A stretch of DNA of 20,319 nt from WRIS01 sp050945135 (GTDB lineage Bacteria > Actinomycetota > Coriobacteriia > Coriobacteriales > Eggerthellaceae): positions 1 through 20,319 of the forward strand of contig JBMNSJ010000038.1 of assembly GCA_050945135.1 (NCBI GenBank), given 5' to 3'. Position 1 is the first letter of the stretch. Each line of letters opens with the position of its first letter. The position numbers and the translations under genes are program-made. Shown piece by piece: positions 1 through 6,728 of this stretch. The notes under the pieces were generated by a model. It ran no database searches and was not told where the DNA came from. It was given only the letters and a program-made list of their open reading frames with translations.

Positions 1-127
1 GGCAATGGATACGCTACTATAACTACGAACGACCCCATAGCTCGCTTGGCTACAGACCTCCTGCAATCCAAGCGATCGCAGCTTAGAAACTAACATTTTG
101 GTTGGTACAGAAAATGGGGGCAGGCCA
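1..127 (+). mobile_element. Right end of an IS3-family insertion sequence (partial)
   Basis: The segment carries the last codons of an IS3-type transposase followed by a terminal inverted repeat. Read on the minus strand from 127, the end starts TGGCCTGCCCCC. It shares TGGC, a C-run, TCTG, CCAACC and TGTTAG, at nearly the same spacing, with the IS end at about 20196-20235. Both ends start 5'-TG as expected for IS3 elements. The exact boundary is inferred: 122 (the first CA) is the alternative. Subgroup is uncertain; the C-rich end resembles IS2/IS51/IS407-type ends. Confidence 0.8.
3..86 (+). CDS. IS3-family transposase OrfB, C-terminal fragment (rve integrase end)
   Basis: The 27 visible codons end in a TAG stop and contain YYNYERPHSSLGYRPPA, the hallmark C-terminal motif of IS3-family OrfB (DDE integrase core, rve superfamily). 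The rest of the gene lies before base 1. In intact elements OrfB is made as an OrfAB fusion by programmed -1 frameshifting and catalyses copy-out/paste-in transposition. Neither the catalytic DDE residues nor the frameshift site is in the window. The gene is partial because the window ends, not because of visible decay. It reads in the same direction as the OrfA start at 20276. Confidence 0.88.
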   Translation, partial: QWIRYYNYERPHSSLGYRPPAIQAIAA

Positions 128-331
128 CTACGACAAACAAATAAGATCGAGATTTGTCGAAAGGAGAGCAAGGCTGCCTGTTGGAGTTTTTCGTAAATCT
201 AAAACAGTCACTCTTCGTGCTCAGAGATATAAGATCATCGATATCGAGATTGAGCGTTCGTTATAACCTTGATGCTCTTTTGCATGGTTGTGTGGATAAA
301 GAAGAGCATTGTAAAGTAATTGCATGAAAAC

Positions 332-355
332 ACAGTATGCGTCTATGCGTACTGT
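332..355 (+). repeat. Short inverted repeat / hairpin
   Basis: The arms ACAGTATGCG and TGCGTACTGT form a 10-pair stem (two G-T wobbles) around a TCTA loop. No T-tract follows. It could be an operator or an RNA hairpin ending a transcript that leaves the IS, but neither role is shown. Confidence 0.4.
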
Positions 356-455
356 CTGCGATTCAATGGCAAAGCTCATTCAATATTAGACGTGTATATT
401 TGCTGATGCGTAGACCGGTTCTTTGCTTTTTTGCGCATCCCTAGCACGAGTCGTG

Positions 456-461
456 TACAAT
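456..461 (+). promoter_or_regulatory. -10 element of a probable leaderless promoter
   Basis: TACAAT lies six bases before the ATG at 468, so transcription would begin at or within a base or two of that start codon. The upstream TTGCGC (431-436) is a possible -35 but the 19-nt spacing is long. No Shine-Dalgarno sequence precedes the ATG, which agrees with a leaderless mRNA, a common arrangement in actinobacteria. Confidence 0.35.
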
Positions 462-467
462 CAGCGC

Positions 468-716
468 ATGGCGAAGAAACTTGATGAAATACCGGAAGAA
501 GAAGGGCAGAAGCGCTCCAAGGAAGAGCTCAGCGAATCCTTGAACAGCCGCATTTCCTATCTCTGTCTTCTGGTTGCCTTGATAATCGCCGTCGTTACTT
601 TCGCCACAACAATCCTTGGTGAAGATAACGAAAGGTTCGTGATCCTCGGTCTGAGTCTGTCGGTTGCCCTCGTTGCTATCGCTGGTCTTCAAAATCACAT
701 AAAACCGAAAAAGTAG
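468..716 (+). CDS. Small two-helix membrane protein, function unknown
   Basis: The 82-residue product starts MAKKLDEIPEEE, with a charged, probably cytoplasmic N-terminus of about 30 residues. Two hydrophobic helices follow (roughly residues 31-50 and 57-75), with GEDNER between them and a basic tail ending KPKK. I do not recognise a named family. The frame stays open upstream to a TTG at 423, but that extension overlaps the promoter-like TACAAT and gives an unlikely N-terminus, so the ATG at 468 is preferred. It lies 17 bp before the undecaprenyl-diphosphatase gene in the same direction and is probably co-transcribed, so an envelope-related role is a guess from context only. Confidence 0.6.
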   Translation: MAKKLDEIPEEEGQKRSKEELSESLNSRISYLCLLVALIIAVVTFATTILGEDNERFVILGLSLSVALVAIAGLQNHIKPKK

Positions 717-733
717 AAGAAAGATTGTAGATA

Positions 734-1642
734 ATGTTTATAGAAGCGCTTAAAGCCTTCCTCATCGGTGTGGTCGAAGGCATCACCGAGTGGCTGCCCA
801 TCTCATCAACGGGTCATATGATTCTGGTTGATGAATTTGTTAAGCTCCAGGTAAGTGAAGCTTTCCTCGAGTTATTTCTTGTAGTTATTCAGCTTGGCGC
901 CATTATGGCGGTATTGATTCTGTACTTTCACAAGCTCAACCCCTTCTCCCCAAAAAAGGATGCACAAGAGAAGAAGGGAACGTGGCGCTTGTGGGGCATG
1001 GTGTTAATCGGTTGCATCCCCGCGGCAATCATCGGTCTAGCGCTCGATGATTGGTTTCATGAGTACTTTTATAATGCTGTAACAGTCGCTATTGCGCTCA
1101 TTGTCTACGGTGTGATTTTTATCGTTATTGAGATTTTTCACAAGCGTAAAGCGGCGCGCCTCGAGAATGCAAGCCACGGAAAACATGCAAAGGCGGAAGG
1201 CGAGGTTCAAGCCCTCTATAAAATCGAGAGTGTTGACCAAATAGATGCTAAAGCCGCCCTTAAAATTGGCGCTTTCCAGATGCTTGCAATTATCCCAGGT
1301 ACTTCACGATCAGGCTCAACCATTATTGGTGGTCTGCTTACTGGATGTTCGCGTGTTGCTGCCTCAGAGTTTTCGTTCTTTCTGGCAATTCCGGTGATGT
1401 TTGGCTGGGGCTTGCTCAAAACAGTAAAGTACCTTGGAGACATTGGTTTCATGATGTCATCTACCGAGATTATGGTTCTTGGGATTGGTATTGTGACTGC
1501 CTTTATTGTTTCAGTTATATCGATTAAGTTTCTTATCGGTTTCGTTAAGAAACACAGCTTTATTGCCTTTGGCGTATATCGTATTATCGTTGGTATTGTG
1601 GTGCTTGGTTTTTTTGGCGTCACGGGCCAATTGCTGGCATAA
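734..1642 (+). CDS. uppP: Undecaprenyl-diphosphatase UppP/BacA
   Basis: This integral membrane phosphatase converts undecaprenyl diphosphate to the monophosphate and so recycles the lipid carrier for peptidoglycan and other wall polymers; its overproduction is known to give bacitracin tolerance. The 302-residue sequence has the first family motif EGITEWLPISSTGH (residues 15-28), with both glutamates, serines and the histidine. The second motif PGTSRSG (188-194) contains R192, equivalent to the catalytic arginine of the E. coli enzyme. Multiple hydrophobic helices cover the chain, with a hydrophilic loop at about 135-170 (KRKAARLENASHGKHAKAEG) somewhat longer than in many homologues. The Shine-Dalgarno is weak (AGAAGAAAG). 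The gene sits between the small membrane protein and the chorismate mutase, 30 bp before the latter. Confidence 0.95.
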   Translation: MFIEALKAFLIGVVEGITEWLPISSTGHMILVDEFVKLQVSEAFLELFLVVIQLGAIMAVLILYFHKLNPFSPKKDAQEKKGTWRLWGMVLIGCIPAAIIGLALDDWFHEYFYNAVTVAIALIVYGVIFIVIEIFHKRKAARLENASHGKHAKAEGEVQALYKIESVDQIDAKAALKIGAFQMLAIIPGTSRSGSTIIGGLLTGCSRVAASEFSFFLAIPVMFGWGLLKTVKYLGDIGFMMSSTEIMVLGIGIVTAFIVSVISIKFLIGFVKKHSFIAFGVYRIIVGIVVLGFFGVTGQLLA

Positions 1643-1672
1643 AGCATATGTGAAAGAGGGAAAGGAAGACCT

Positions 1673-1954
1673 ATGGTTGAGGAGAATGTCGCATTTGAGA
1701 AGATTGAAGAGCATCGCGCTCAAATCGATGAAATCGACCGTCAAATCGTCAAGCTACTAAACGAGCGGACGAAACACTCGCTTGCAATCAGGGATTTAAA
1801 GCCTGAGGCAAAAATGGGTCTTTACGACCCAAAAAGGGAAGAGGAGATTTTCGCGAAAGTCTATGGCTTTAACGAAGGCCCCTTGTATAACGACAATCTT
1901 CGTGAGATATACCATGGAATTTTGAAAGTAATGAAGGAGACTCCATCCCTATGA
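1673..1954 (+). CDS. aroQ: Chorismate mutase, AroQ class (monofunctional)
   Basis: This is a 93-residue all-helical chorismate mutase that converts chorismate to prephenate on the way to phenylalanine and tyrosine. The pattern IDEIDRQIVKLLNER (18-32) is typical of the family. By alignment with E. coli chorismate mutase, R15, R32, K43, D52 and E56 match the substrate-binding and catalytic residues R11, R28, K39, D48 and E52. The last helix ends GILKVMKETPSL, and I cannot place the usual Ser/Gln pair (S84/Q88 in E. coli), so activity could be modest. A good AAGGAAG ribosome site precedes the ATG. Its stop overlaps the DAHP synthase start (ATGA), suggesting translational coupling and possibly a physical complex. 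Confidence 0.88.
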   Translation: MVEENVAFEKIEEHRAQIDEIDRQIVKLLNERTKHSLAIRDLKPEAKMGLYDPKREEEIFAKVYGFNEGPLYNDNLREIYHGILKVMKETPSL

Positions 1955-2754
1955 GTGATACAGCAATGACGAAGCCTCTACCCGATTTGGGCACACGAGG
2001 CGATGAAATAACAATATACGCAGGCCCTTGCTCCATTGAAAGCCCAGAGCAGTTCGATGAAGTGGCGGCTTGTATTTCCGATTTAGGCTTAAGCTGGGTT
2101 CGTGGTGGTGCTTTCAAGCCTCGAACCAATCCCCATTCTTTCCAGGGTCTTGGCGAAGAGGGCTTGCAGATTATGCAATATGCTGGCAAAAAGCATGGCC
2201 TAAAAACCCTTACCGAAGTGGTTGACTCTGCGCACTGCTTGATGGTTCATTCTTATGTGGATGGGCTACAAATTGGCACGCGCAATATGGCAAACTTCTC
2301 TCTTCTGAAAAATATTGGTTTAGCAACTGCTGATTCGCACAAAATGGTGCTGTTTAAGCGCGGCATGGCGGCAAGCATCTCAGAATGGCTTGCAGCAGCC
2401 GAATACATAACCATGAATGGTAATAGCAACGTGATGTTTTGTGAGCGTGGCCTGCGTACTTTCGAAACAGCCACGAGATTCACCCTCGACATCTCTGCAG
2501 TGCCGGTTATTCATAAACAAAGTCTGTTCCCAATTTGCGTGGATGTTTCTCATCCAGCAGGGGTGCGCGATCTGGTTCCATCACTCGCTAAAGCCTCGGT
2601 GGCCGCTGGCTGCGATGCGCTTATGATTGAGGTGCATCCCGATCCTTCGAAGGCCTTAAGCGACGGTCCTCAGCAACTGACACCTGCTCAGTTCACTGAC
2701 CTTGTTGGTGAGTTGCGGGAGATTGCAGCCGTATTCGGAAAAACTATTGTTTAG
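1951..2754 (+). CDS. aroF: 3-deoxy-7-phosphoheptulonate (DAHP) synthase, type I-beta
   Basis: This enzyme condenses phosphoenolpyruvate with erythrose 4-phosphate, the first step of the shikimate pathway. The 267 residues are essentially a bare (beta/alpha)8 barrel of the KDO8P-synthase-like I-beta type. Visible motifs are AGPCSIES (24-31, C27 metal ligand), GAFKPRTNPHSFQGLG, KRGM, CERGLRTFE, DVSHPAG and EVHPDPSKALSDG, giving the Cys-His-Glu-Asp metal set. There is no N-terminal ferredoxin-like or ACT-like regulatory domain, so any feedback control would have to come from a partner; the overlapping chorismate mutase is the obvious candidate. GAAGGAG lies about 10 nt before the chosen ATG. Confidence 0.93.
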   Translation: MSDTAMTKPLPDLGTRGDEITIYAGPCSIESPEQFDEVAACISDLGLSWVRGGAFKPRTNPHSFQGLGEEGLQIMQYAGKKHGLKTLTEVVDSAHCLMVHSYVDGLQIGTRNMANFSLLKNIGLATADSHKMVLFKRGMAASISEWLAAAEYITMNGNSNVMFCERGLRTFETATRFTLDISAVPVIHKQSLFPICVDVSHPAGVRDLVPSLAKASVAAGCDALMIEVHPDPSKALSDGPQQLTPAQFTDLVGELREIAAVFGKTIV

Positions 2755-2762
2755 TGGACAAG

Positions 2763-2885
2763 AGGACGGTCCTAGCGGGCGCAAAGACCCTCAGAACCCC
2801 ATTCACCTCACTTCACGTAACGATTAGTACGCTTCGTTCGGCGCATGGGAACCTTCAGCTCTTTTCGCTTCACTAAGACCGCCCT
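2763..2885. repeat. Imperfect inverted repeat downstream of aroF
   Basis: AGGACGGTCCTA (2763-2774) and TAAGACCGCCCT (2874-2885) are inverted copies matching at 10 of 12 positions. On a minus-strand transcript both mismatches become G-U pairs; on the plus strand they do not pair. AGGACGGTCCT is itself a small palindrome. No T-tract follows on the plus strand, so a standard terminator for aroF is not seen. Confidence 0.35.
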
Positions 2886-2896
2886 GTATTCTTTTT

Positions 2897-2973
2897 TGAC
2901 CTCAATTGACCTATGACTTTTGACAGACCTACGACTTACGACTTTAACTGACCTTCTATGGATTAACTGACCT
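2897..2973 (+). repeat. Cluster of GACCT-containing short direct repeats
   Basis: GACCT occurs five times at 2898, 2908, 2926, 2950 and 2969, usually as TTGACCT or AACTGACCT. TAACTGACCT is repeated exactly with a 19-bp period (2945 and 2964), and ACGACTT occurs twice nearby. The block lies directly upstream of the helicase gene and overlaps its likely promoter. Confidence 0.5.
2920..2948 (+). promoter_or_regulatory. Probable promoter for pcrA
   Basis: A consensus -35 TTGACA (2920-2925) is followed after exactly 17 nt by TTTAAC (2943-2948, 4 of 6 to TATAAT). Transcription would start near 2955 and leave a roughly 43-nt leader before the TTG start. The -35 is embedded in the GACCT repeat cluster, whose TTGACC units resemble extra -35 boxes. 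Confidence 0.45.
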
Positions 2974-2997
2974 GTGATTTTATGAAAGAAGTAGAAA

Positions 2998-5334
2998 TTG
3001 CTCGACTATAGTGTTCTCAACGAAGCCCAGCACGAGGCTGTTTTTTGCACAGAAGGACCTTTGCTTGTGTTAGCAGGTGCTGGAAGTGGAAAAACGCGTG
3101 TGCTTACCTACCGCATTGCTCACTTGCTGCAAGATCTGAACGTTGCGCCGTGGGAGATTTTGGCAATTACCTTTACCAACAAAGCAGCAGCGGAGATGCG
3201 TGAGCGCCTTGGTGCCTTGGTGGGGCCTGCGGCTCGCGGCATGTGGGTATCAACCTTTCATAGTATGTGTGTTCGCATGCTTCGTTCTGATTGTGAGCGG
3301 CTCGGCTTTGCGCCTGGCTTCACCATTTATGATGACGATGATTCCAAGCGGCTGGTAAAAGAAATCATGGCAGAGCTCGATATTGATTCGAAGCGCTTTC
3401 CCATTCAGACCTTGAGAAACCGCATTTCAACAGCGAAAAACGAGCTCGTTGTACCGGGAGATTTTGCTACTCAGGCAATAGACCCGGTTGGAAAAATTGC
3501 AGCACGTGTTTACACCCGCCTGCAAGAACGCTTAAAAGCAGCAAATGCCTTTGATTTTGATGACCTGCTGCTCTATGCATATCTTCTGCTGAAAAATCAC
3601 CCTGAGGTTTTGGAGGCCTATCAAAAGCGCTTCCGCTATCTTTTGGTTGATGAGTACCAAGACACAAACCACGCGCAATATTCAATTTGTACCTTGTTGG
3701 CGCAGGCCCATAAAAACATTATGGTCGTTGGTGATGACGACCAAAGCATCTACTCGTGGCGCGGCGCGGATATTCGCAATATCCTAGAATTTGAGAGTGA
3801 TTATCCGGAGGCTCACGTTGTCAAGCTGGAGCAAAACTATCGCTCAACAGGCAACATACTTGATGCCGCCAACGCGGTTATTGCCAACAATCAGCACCGT
3901 AAGGCAAAAAAGCTTTTTACGGCTGAAGATGAAGGCGCAAAGATTTCGGTGTATGTTGCCAGCGATGAGCGCGATGAAGGACGCTGGATTGCTGGCGAAA
4001 TCGAGAAGCATCGTCGCAACGATATGTCGTATAACCAGATGGCAGTTTTTTATCGGACAAATGCGCAAAGTCGAATGCTTGAGGATATGCTTTTGCGCGC
4101 AGGCGTGCCCTATCGAATCGTAGGAGGCACACGCTTTTTTGATCGCGCCGAAATTAGAGACGTCATGGCGTATCTCACCTTGGTGGTTAACCCCGCCGAT
4201 GATATCGCTGCTAAACGTGTTATCAACGTGCCGCGTCGAGGCATTGGAAAAACTTCTATCGAGCATATCGAAAAGAGTGCGCTAGCCATGCGAATTCCTT
4301 TCATGGAGGCTGCTGAGCTGGCAATAGTTGATGAAGATATTCGTGCAAGCACACGAAAGTCAATTGCCGAATTCGTACAAATCGTTAAAGAAGCTTCTGA
4401 TTATTCTGGTGAACTGCGTCGGGTGGTTGAGGCCATTATTGATAAAAGTGGATTGATTTTTGCTCTCGAAAACGAAGGTACCGATGAGGCGCGTGGTCGC
4501 GTAGAAAACATCAAAGAGCTTCTCAGCGTTGTTGACGAGTATGCGCAAACGCACGATGAGGCTGAACTTGAATACCGTGCTCCAAGCAGCGCGGATGCTG
4601 AAGTGCCTGAAGGCGAGACTCCGCCGGTACGCGCTTTGGCAGGCAACTCACTTACCGATTTCATCGAATGGGTGAGGTTGCGAACCGATCTTGATACCAT
4701 GACTGATGACGGGCGTGCGGTCACTTTGATGACGGTGCACTCATCAAAGGGTCTCGAATTTGATTGTGTCTTTGTGGCAGGAATGGAAGAGTCTCTTTTC
4801 CCGCATGGCATTTCAATTGGTGATGCGCAAGGTGTTGAAGAAGAGCGACGTTTAGCCTATGTTGCCATAACGCGTGCGCGAAAAAACCTTTACCTCACGT
4901 GCGCAAATGCTCGTCAGATATTCGGGCAAACCTCAGCAAATCCCACTTCTCGCTTTATCAATGAGATACCGAGCGAACTTCGCTCCACTATCGGAGTTGG
5001 CTCAGCAGGCTTTTCGGGCACTGGCTGGGAGAAGCGTGGCTCACGAAAGGGGATTGCTGGATCGGGTACCGAGGCAGGAGCGGGGCGCGTATTCGGTCGC
5101 TCGAGCGCAGGGGCCTCACGTAGCAAAGATTCCTCTGGCTTTGTTAACCCGCGGGCTGCAAAAAAAGAGGCTGCACAGCTTAGTTTCTCTGTTGGCGACC
5201 AGGTAGATCATAAAACCTTTGGACGTGGAAAAGTTACCAAAATTGATGGTGACACCTTATTCATTCATTTCAGCAAATCGAACGCCACCAAAAAGCTTCT
5301 CAAAGACTATGCTCCGATTGTTAAAATCGGTTGA
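2998..5334 (+). CDS. pcrA: ATP-dependent DNA helicase PcrA/UvrD (superfamily 1A)
   Basis: The product is a 3'-5' SF1A helicase acting in nucleotide-excision repair, replication restart and clearing of proteins from DNA. It has 778 residues. In order: Q-motif-like LNEAQHEAV (7-15), Walker A AGAGSGKT (K32), motif Ia ITFTNKAAAEM, Walker B DEYQDT (D218-E219), motif III GDDDQSIYSWRGA, motif IV LEQNYRST, motif V MTVHSSKGLEF and motif VI EERRLAYVAITRARK. After a Gly/Ser/Arg-rich linker the tail FSVGDQVDHKTFGRGKV is the Tudor-like domain by which PcrA contacts RNA polymerase. The start is TTG; an ATG at 2982 is out of frame, and the next in-frame options cut into conserved sequence. The ribosome site is weak (AGAAG). 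Confidence 0.95.
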   Translation: MLDYSVLNEAQHEAVFCTEGPLLVLAGAGSGKTRVLTYRIAHLLQDLNVAPWEILAITFTNKAAAEMRERLGALVGPAARGMWVSTFHSMCVRMLRSDCERLGFAPGFTIYDDDDSKRLVKEIMAELDIDSKRFPIQTLRNRISTAKNELVVPGDFATQAIDPVGKIAARVYTRLQERLKAANAFDFDDLLLYAYLLLKNHPEVLEAYQKRFRYLLVDEYQDTNHAQYSICTLLAQAHKNIMVVGDDDQSIYSWRGADIRNILEFESDYPEAHVVKLEQNYRSTGNILDAANAVIANNQHRKAKKLFTAEDEGAKISVYVASDERDEGRWIAGEIEKHRRNDMSYNQMAVFYRTNAQSRMLEDMLLRAGVPYRIVGGTRFFDRAEIRDVMAYLTLVVNPADDIAAKRVINVPRRGIGKTSIEHIEKSALAMRIPFMEAAELAIVDEDIRASTRKSIAEFVQIVKEASDYSGELRRVVEAIIDKSGLIFALENEGTDEARGRVENIKELLSVVDEYAQTHDEAELEYRAPSSADAEVPEGETPPVRALAGNSLTDFIEWVRLRTDLDTMTDDGRAVTLMTVHSSKGLEFDCVFVAGMEESLFPHGISIGDAQGVEEERRLAYVAITRARKNLYLTCANARQIFGQTSANPTSRFINEIPSELRSTIGVGSAGFSGTGWEKRGSRKGIAGSGTEAGAGRVFGRSSAGASRSKDSSGFVNPRAAKKEAAQLSFSVGDQVDHKTFGRGKVTKIDGDTLFIHFSKSNATKKLLKDYAPIVKIG

Positions 5335-5413
5335 GTGTGAATCGAACACGTGGTAGGCTTTGCGAGTTACCAAAGCAATTTGATCGAAAGCTGAATAAAG
5401 GAGTAGTCCGATC

Positions 5414-6676
5414 ATGAGTGACCAAAATGCCCTAGGCATCGCGAAAGTAGTTCGCACCCGTACCGTATTCTTGATTTTAAGTGCAATTTCGCTGCTTGTT
5501 CTTGGCTTGGTGTATGCGTGGTCGATTTTTGCAGTGCCCTTAAGTGAGGCATATGGATGGGATCGCTCACTTCTTTCCTACGTTTTTTCGATTTCGATGA
5601 CTTCATTTTGCATCGGTTGCTTAATCGGGGCCTTCATTGAAAAGCGTACCTCTATTGCGGTGGCATTGATTATAGCTGCCGTATTGCAAGTATCAGGTTT
5701 TGTATTAACTTCTTTGATGGCTGCAAATGGCGTCTGGACTCTATATTTGTTTTATGGCGTATTCGCTGGTTTTGGTTGTGGAGTTGCATACAACACAATT
5801 ATTTCAACCGTTAATCTTTGGTTTCCCGATAGAATCGGTCTTGCATCAGGCGTGATGATGATGGGCTTCGGTATGGGAAGTCTTATTTTAGGCACCGTAG
5901 CAAACATTGCTATTGGGGCTTTTGGTTGGAGTCTTACCTTTATCGCTATAGGCCTTATTAGTGCCTGTGTTCTCGTGTGTATGGCCTTCCTTTTACGTCG
6001 TCCACCTTCAGATATCGAAGAGACGGTTGGTCGTCAAACGAAAAAGAAGATTTCGGATATCGTTGTCGAGACAAAGGCAATGGCAAAAACACCTCTCTTC
6101 TGGATTTATTCTATCTGGATGTTCATCGTTTTTGGTTCTATTATGACGCTCGTTGGCGATTCGAAGCAGGGAGCACTTGTTCTTGGAGTCGATCCAGAGA
6201 TGGCAACCTTGCTCGTAGGTTTTGTCTCGATGATGAACGGTACCGCGCGCGTGGTCTTGGGCATTGTATACGATAAAACCAATCTTCGAGTTCCCATGCT
6301 GATCACTATGTTTTCCTGCCTGCTAGGCATCGGGCTCATTGCGCTTGCCTTCATGTTTACCCTGCCAACCTTGTACTATGGCGCTGCCTTACTTGTAGGT
6401 TTTGCAGCGGGAGGTATTCCGATTCTTGCTTCTTCGTTCTCTCGCGAAAAATTTGGTGCTGCCGACTATCCTCGAAACTTAGCTACGGTCAACCTTAACG
6501 TTGCTCCGGCAGCGCTACTTTCTTCTGTCGTGGTTGGAATCGCGCGTCCTCTCGGCGGTGATGTGGCAATCTATCTCATACTCTTCGTGCTGCTTGTTGT
6601 GGCCCTTTTGGATTTGTTGTTTTTCCAAAAGCTCTACTACCGAAAAAGTAGCCTTAGTGAAGAAAGCGCACAGTAG
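5414..6676 (+). CDS. MFS transporter, OFA (oxalate/formate antiporter-like) family
   Basis: The 420-residue protein has about 12 hydrophobic segments typical of the major facilitator superfamily. Family-specific signs are YAWSIFAVPL in the first helix, GVAYNTIISTVNLWFPDR between helices 4 and 5 (the MFS loop region), GLASGVMMMGFGMGSLILG, and PRNLATVNLNVAPAALLSS in the C-terminal half. OFA members carry small carboxylates such as oxalate/formate, lactate or pyruvate; the substrate here cannot be read from sequence. AAAGGAG precedes the ATG. The 79-bp gap after pcrA contains only a small TGGTA...TACCA hairpin. The gene need not be co-regulated with either neighbour. Confidence 0.85.
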   Translation: MSDQNALGIAKVVRTRTVFLILSAISLLVLGLVYAWSIFAVPLSEAYGWDRSLLSYVFSISMTSFCIGCLIGAFIEKRTSIAVALIIAAVLQVSGFVLTSLMAANGVWTLYLFYGVFAGFGCGVAYNTIISTVNLWFPDRIGLASGVMMMGFGMGSLILGTVANIAIGAFGWSLTFIAIGLISACVLVCMAFLLRRPPSDIEETVGRQTKKKISDIVVETKAMAKTPLFWIYSIWMFIVFGSIMTLVGDSKQGALVLGVDPEMATLLVGFVSMMNGTARVVLGIVYDKTNLRVPMLITMFSCLLGIGLIALAFMFTLPTLYYGAALLVGFAAGGIPILASSFSREKFGAADYPRNLATVNLNVAPAALLSSVVVGIARPLGGDVAIYLILFVLLVVALLDLLFFQKLYYRKSSLSEESAQ

Positions 6677-6728
6677 GCCTGTTCTGGTTTAGAATCGCTC
6701 CTAATACAAGAACAAAAAAGGAGCTTAT

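Larger units (their letters stand above)
128..467. other. Non-coding stretch between IS end and first gene
   Basis: No credible gene is visible in these 340 bases. It holds a 10-bp palindrome TCGATATCGA (238-247), an imperfect inverted repeat ATGCTCTT...AAGAGCAT (about 272-308), and a tight hairpin at 332-355 (ACAGTATGCG, loop TCTA, TGCGTACTGT; 8 Watson-Crick pairs plus 2 G-T). None is followed by a T-run, so they are not obvious terminators. Confidence 0.5.

Noticed and set aside
98..190. Minus-strand reading giving a FVVVA-like stretch resembling the EamA fragment near the left IS end
   Set aside because: The frame is short, has no start codon and diverges outside a few valine codons; the similarity is probably chance plus shared IS-end bases.
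423..467. Upstream TTG start extending the small membrane protein by 15 codons
   Set aside because: It would place coding sequence over the TACAAT promoter element, has no ribosome site, and adds an unlikely N-terminus.
2755..2890. T-box or other riboswitch in the aroF-pcrA spacer
   Set aside because: The minus-strand AGGGCGGTCTTA only vaguely resembles the T-box antiterminator motif, and no specifier stem or tRNA-related gene is positioned downstream.
4401..4811. Minus-strand frame of 136 codons inside pcrA
   Set aside because: Fully antisense to conserved helicase motifs; Ser/Arg-rich shadow without recognisable domain.
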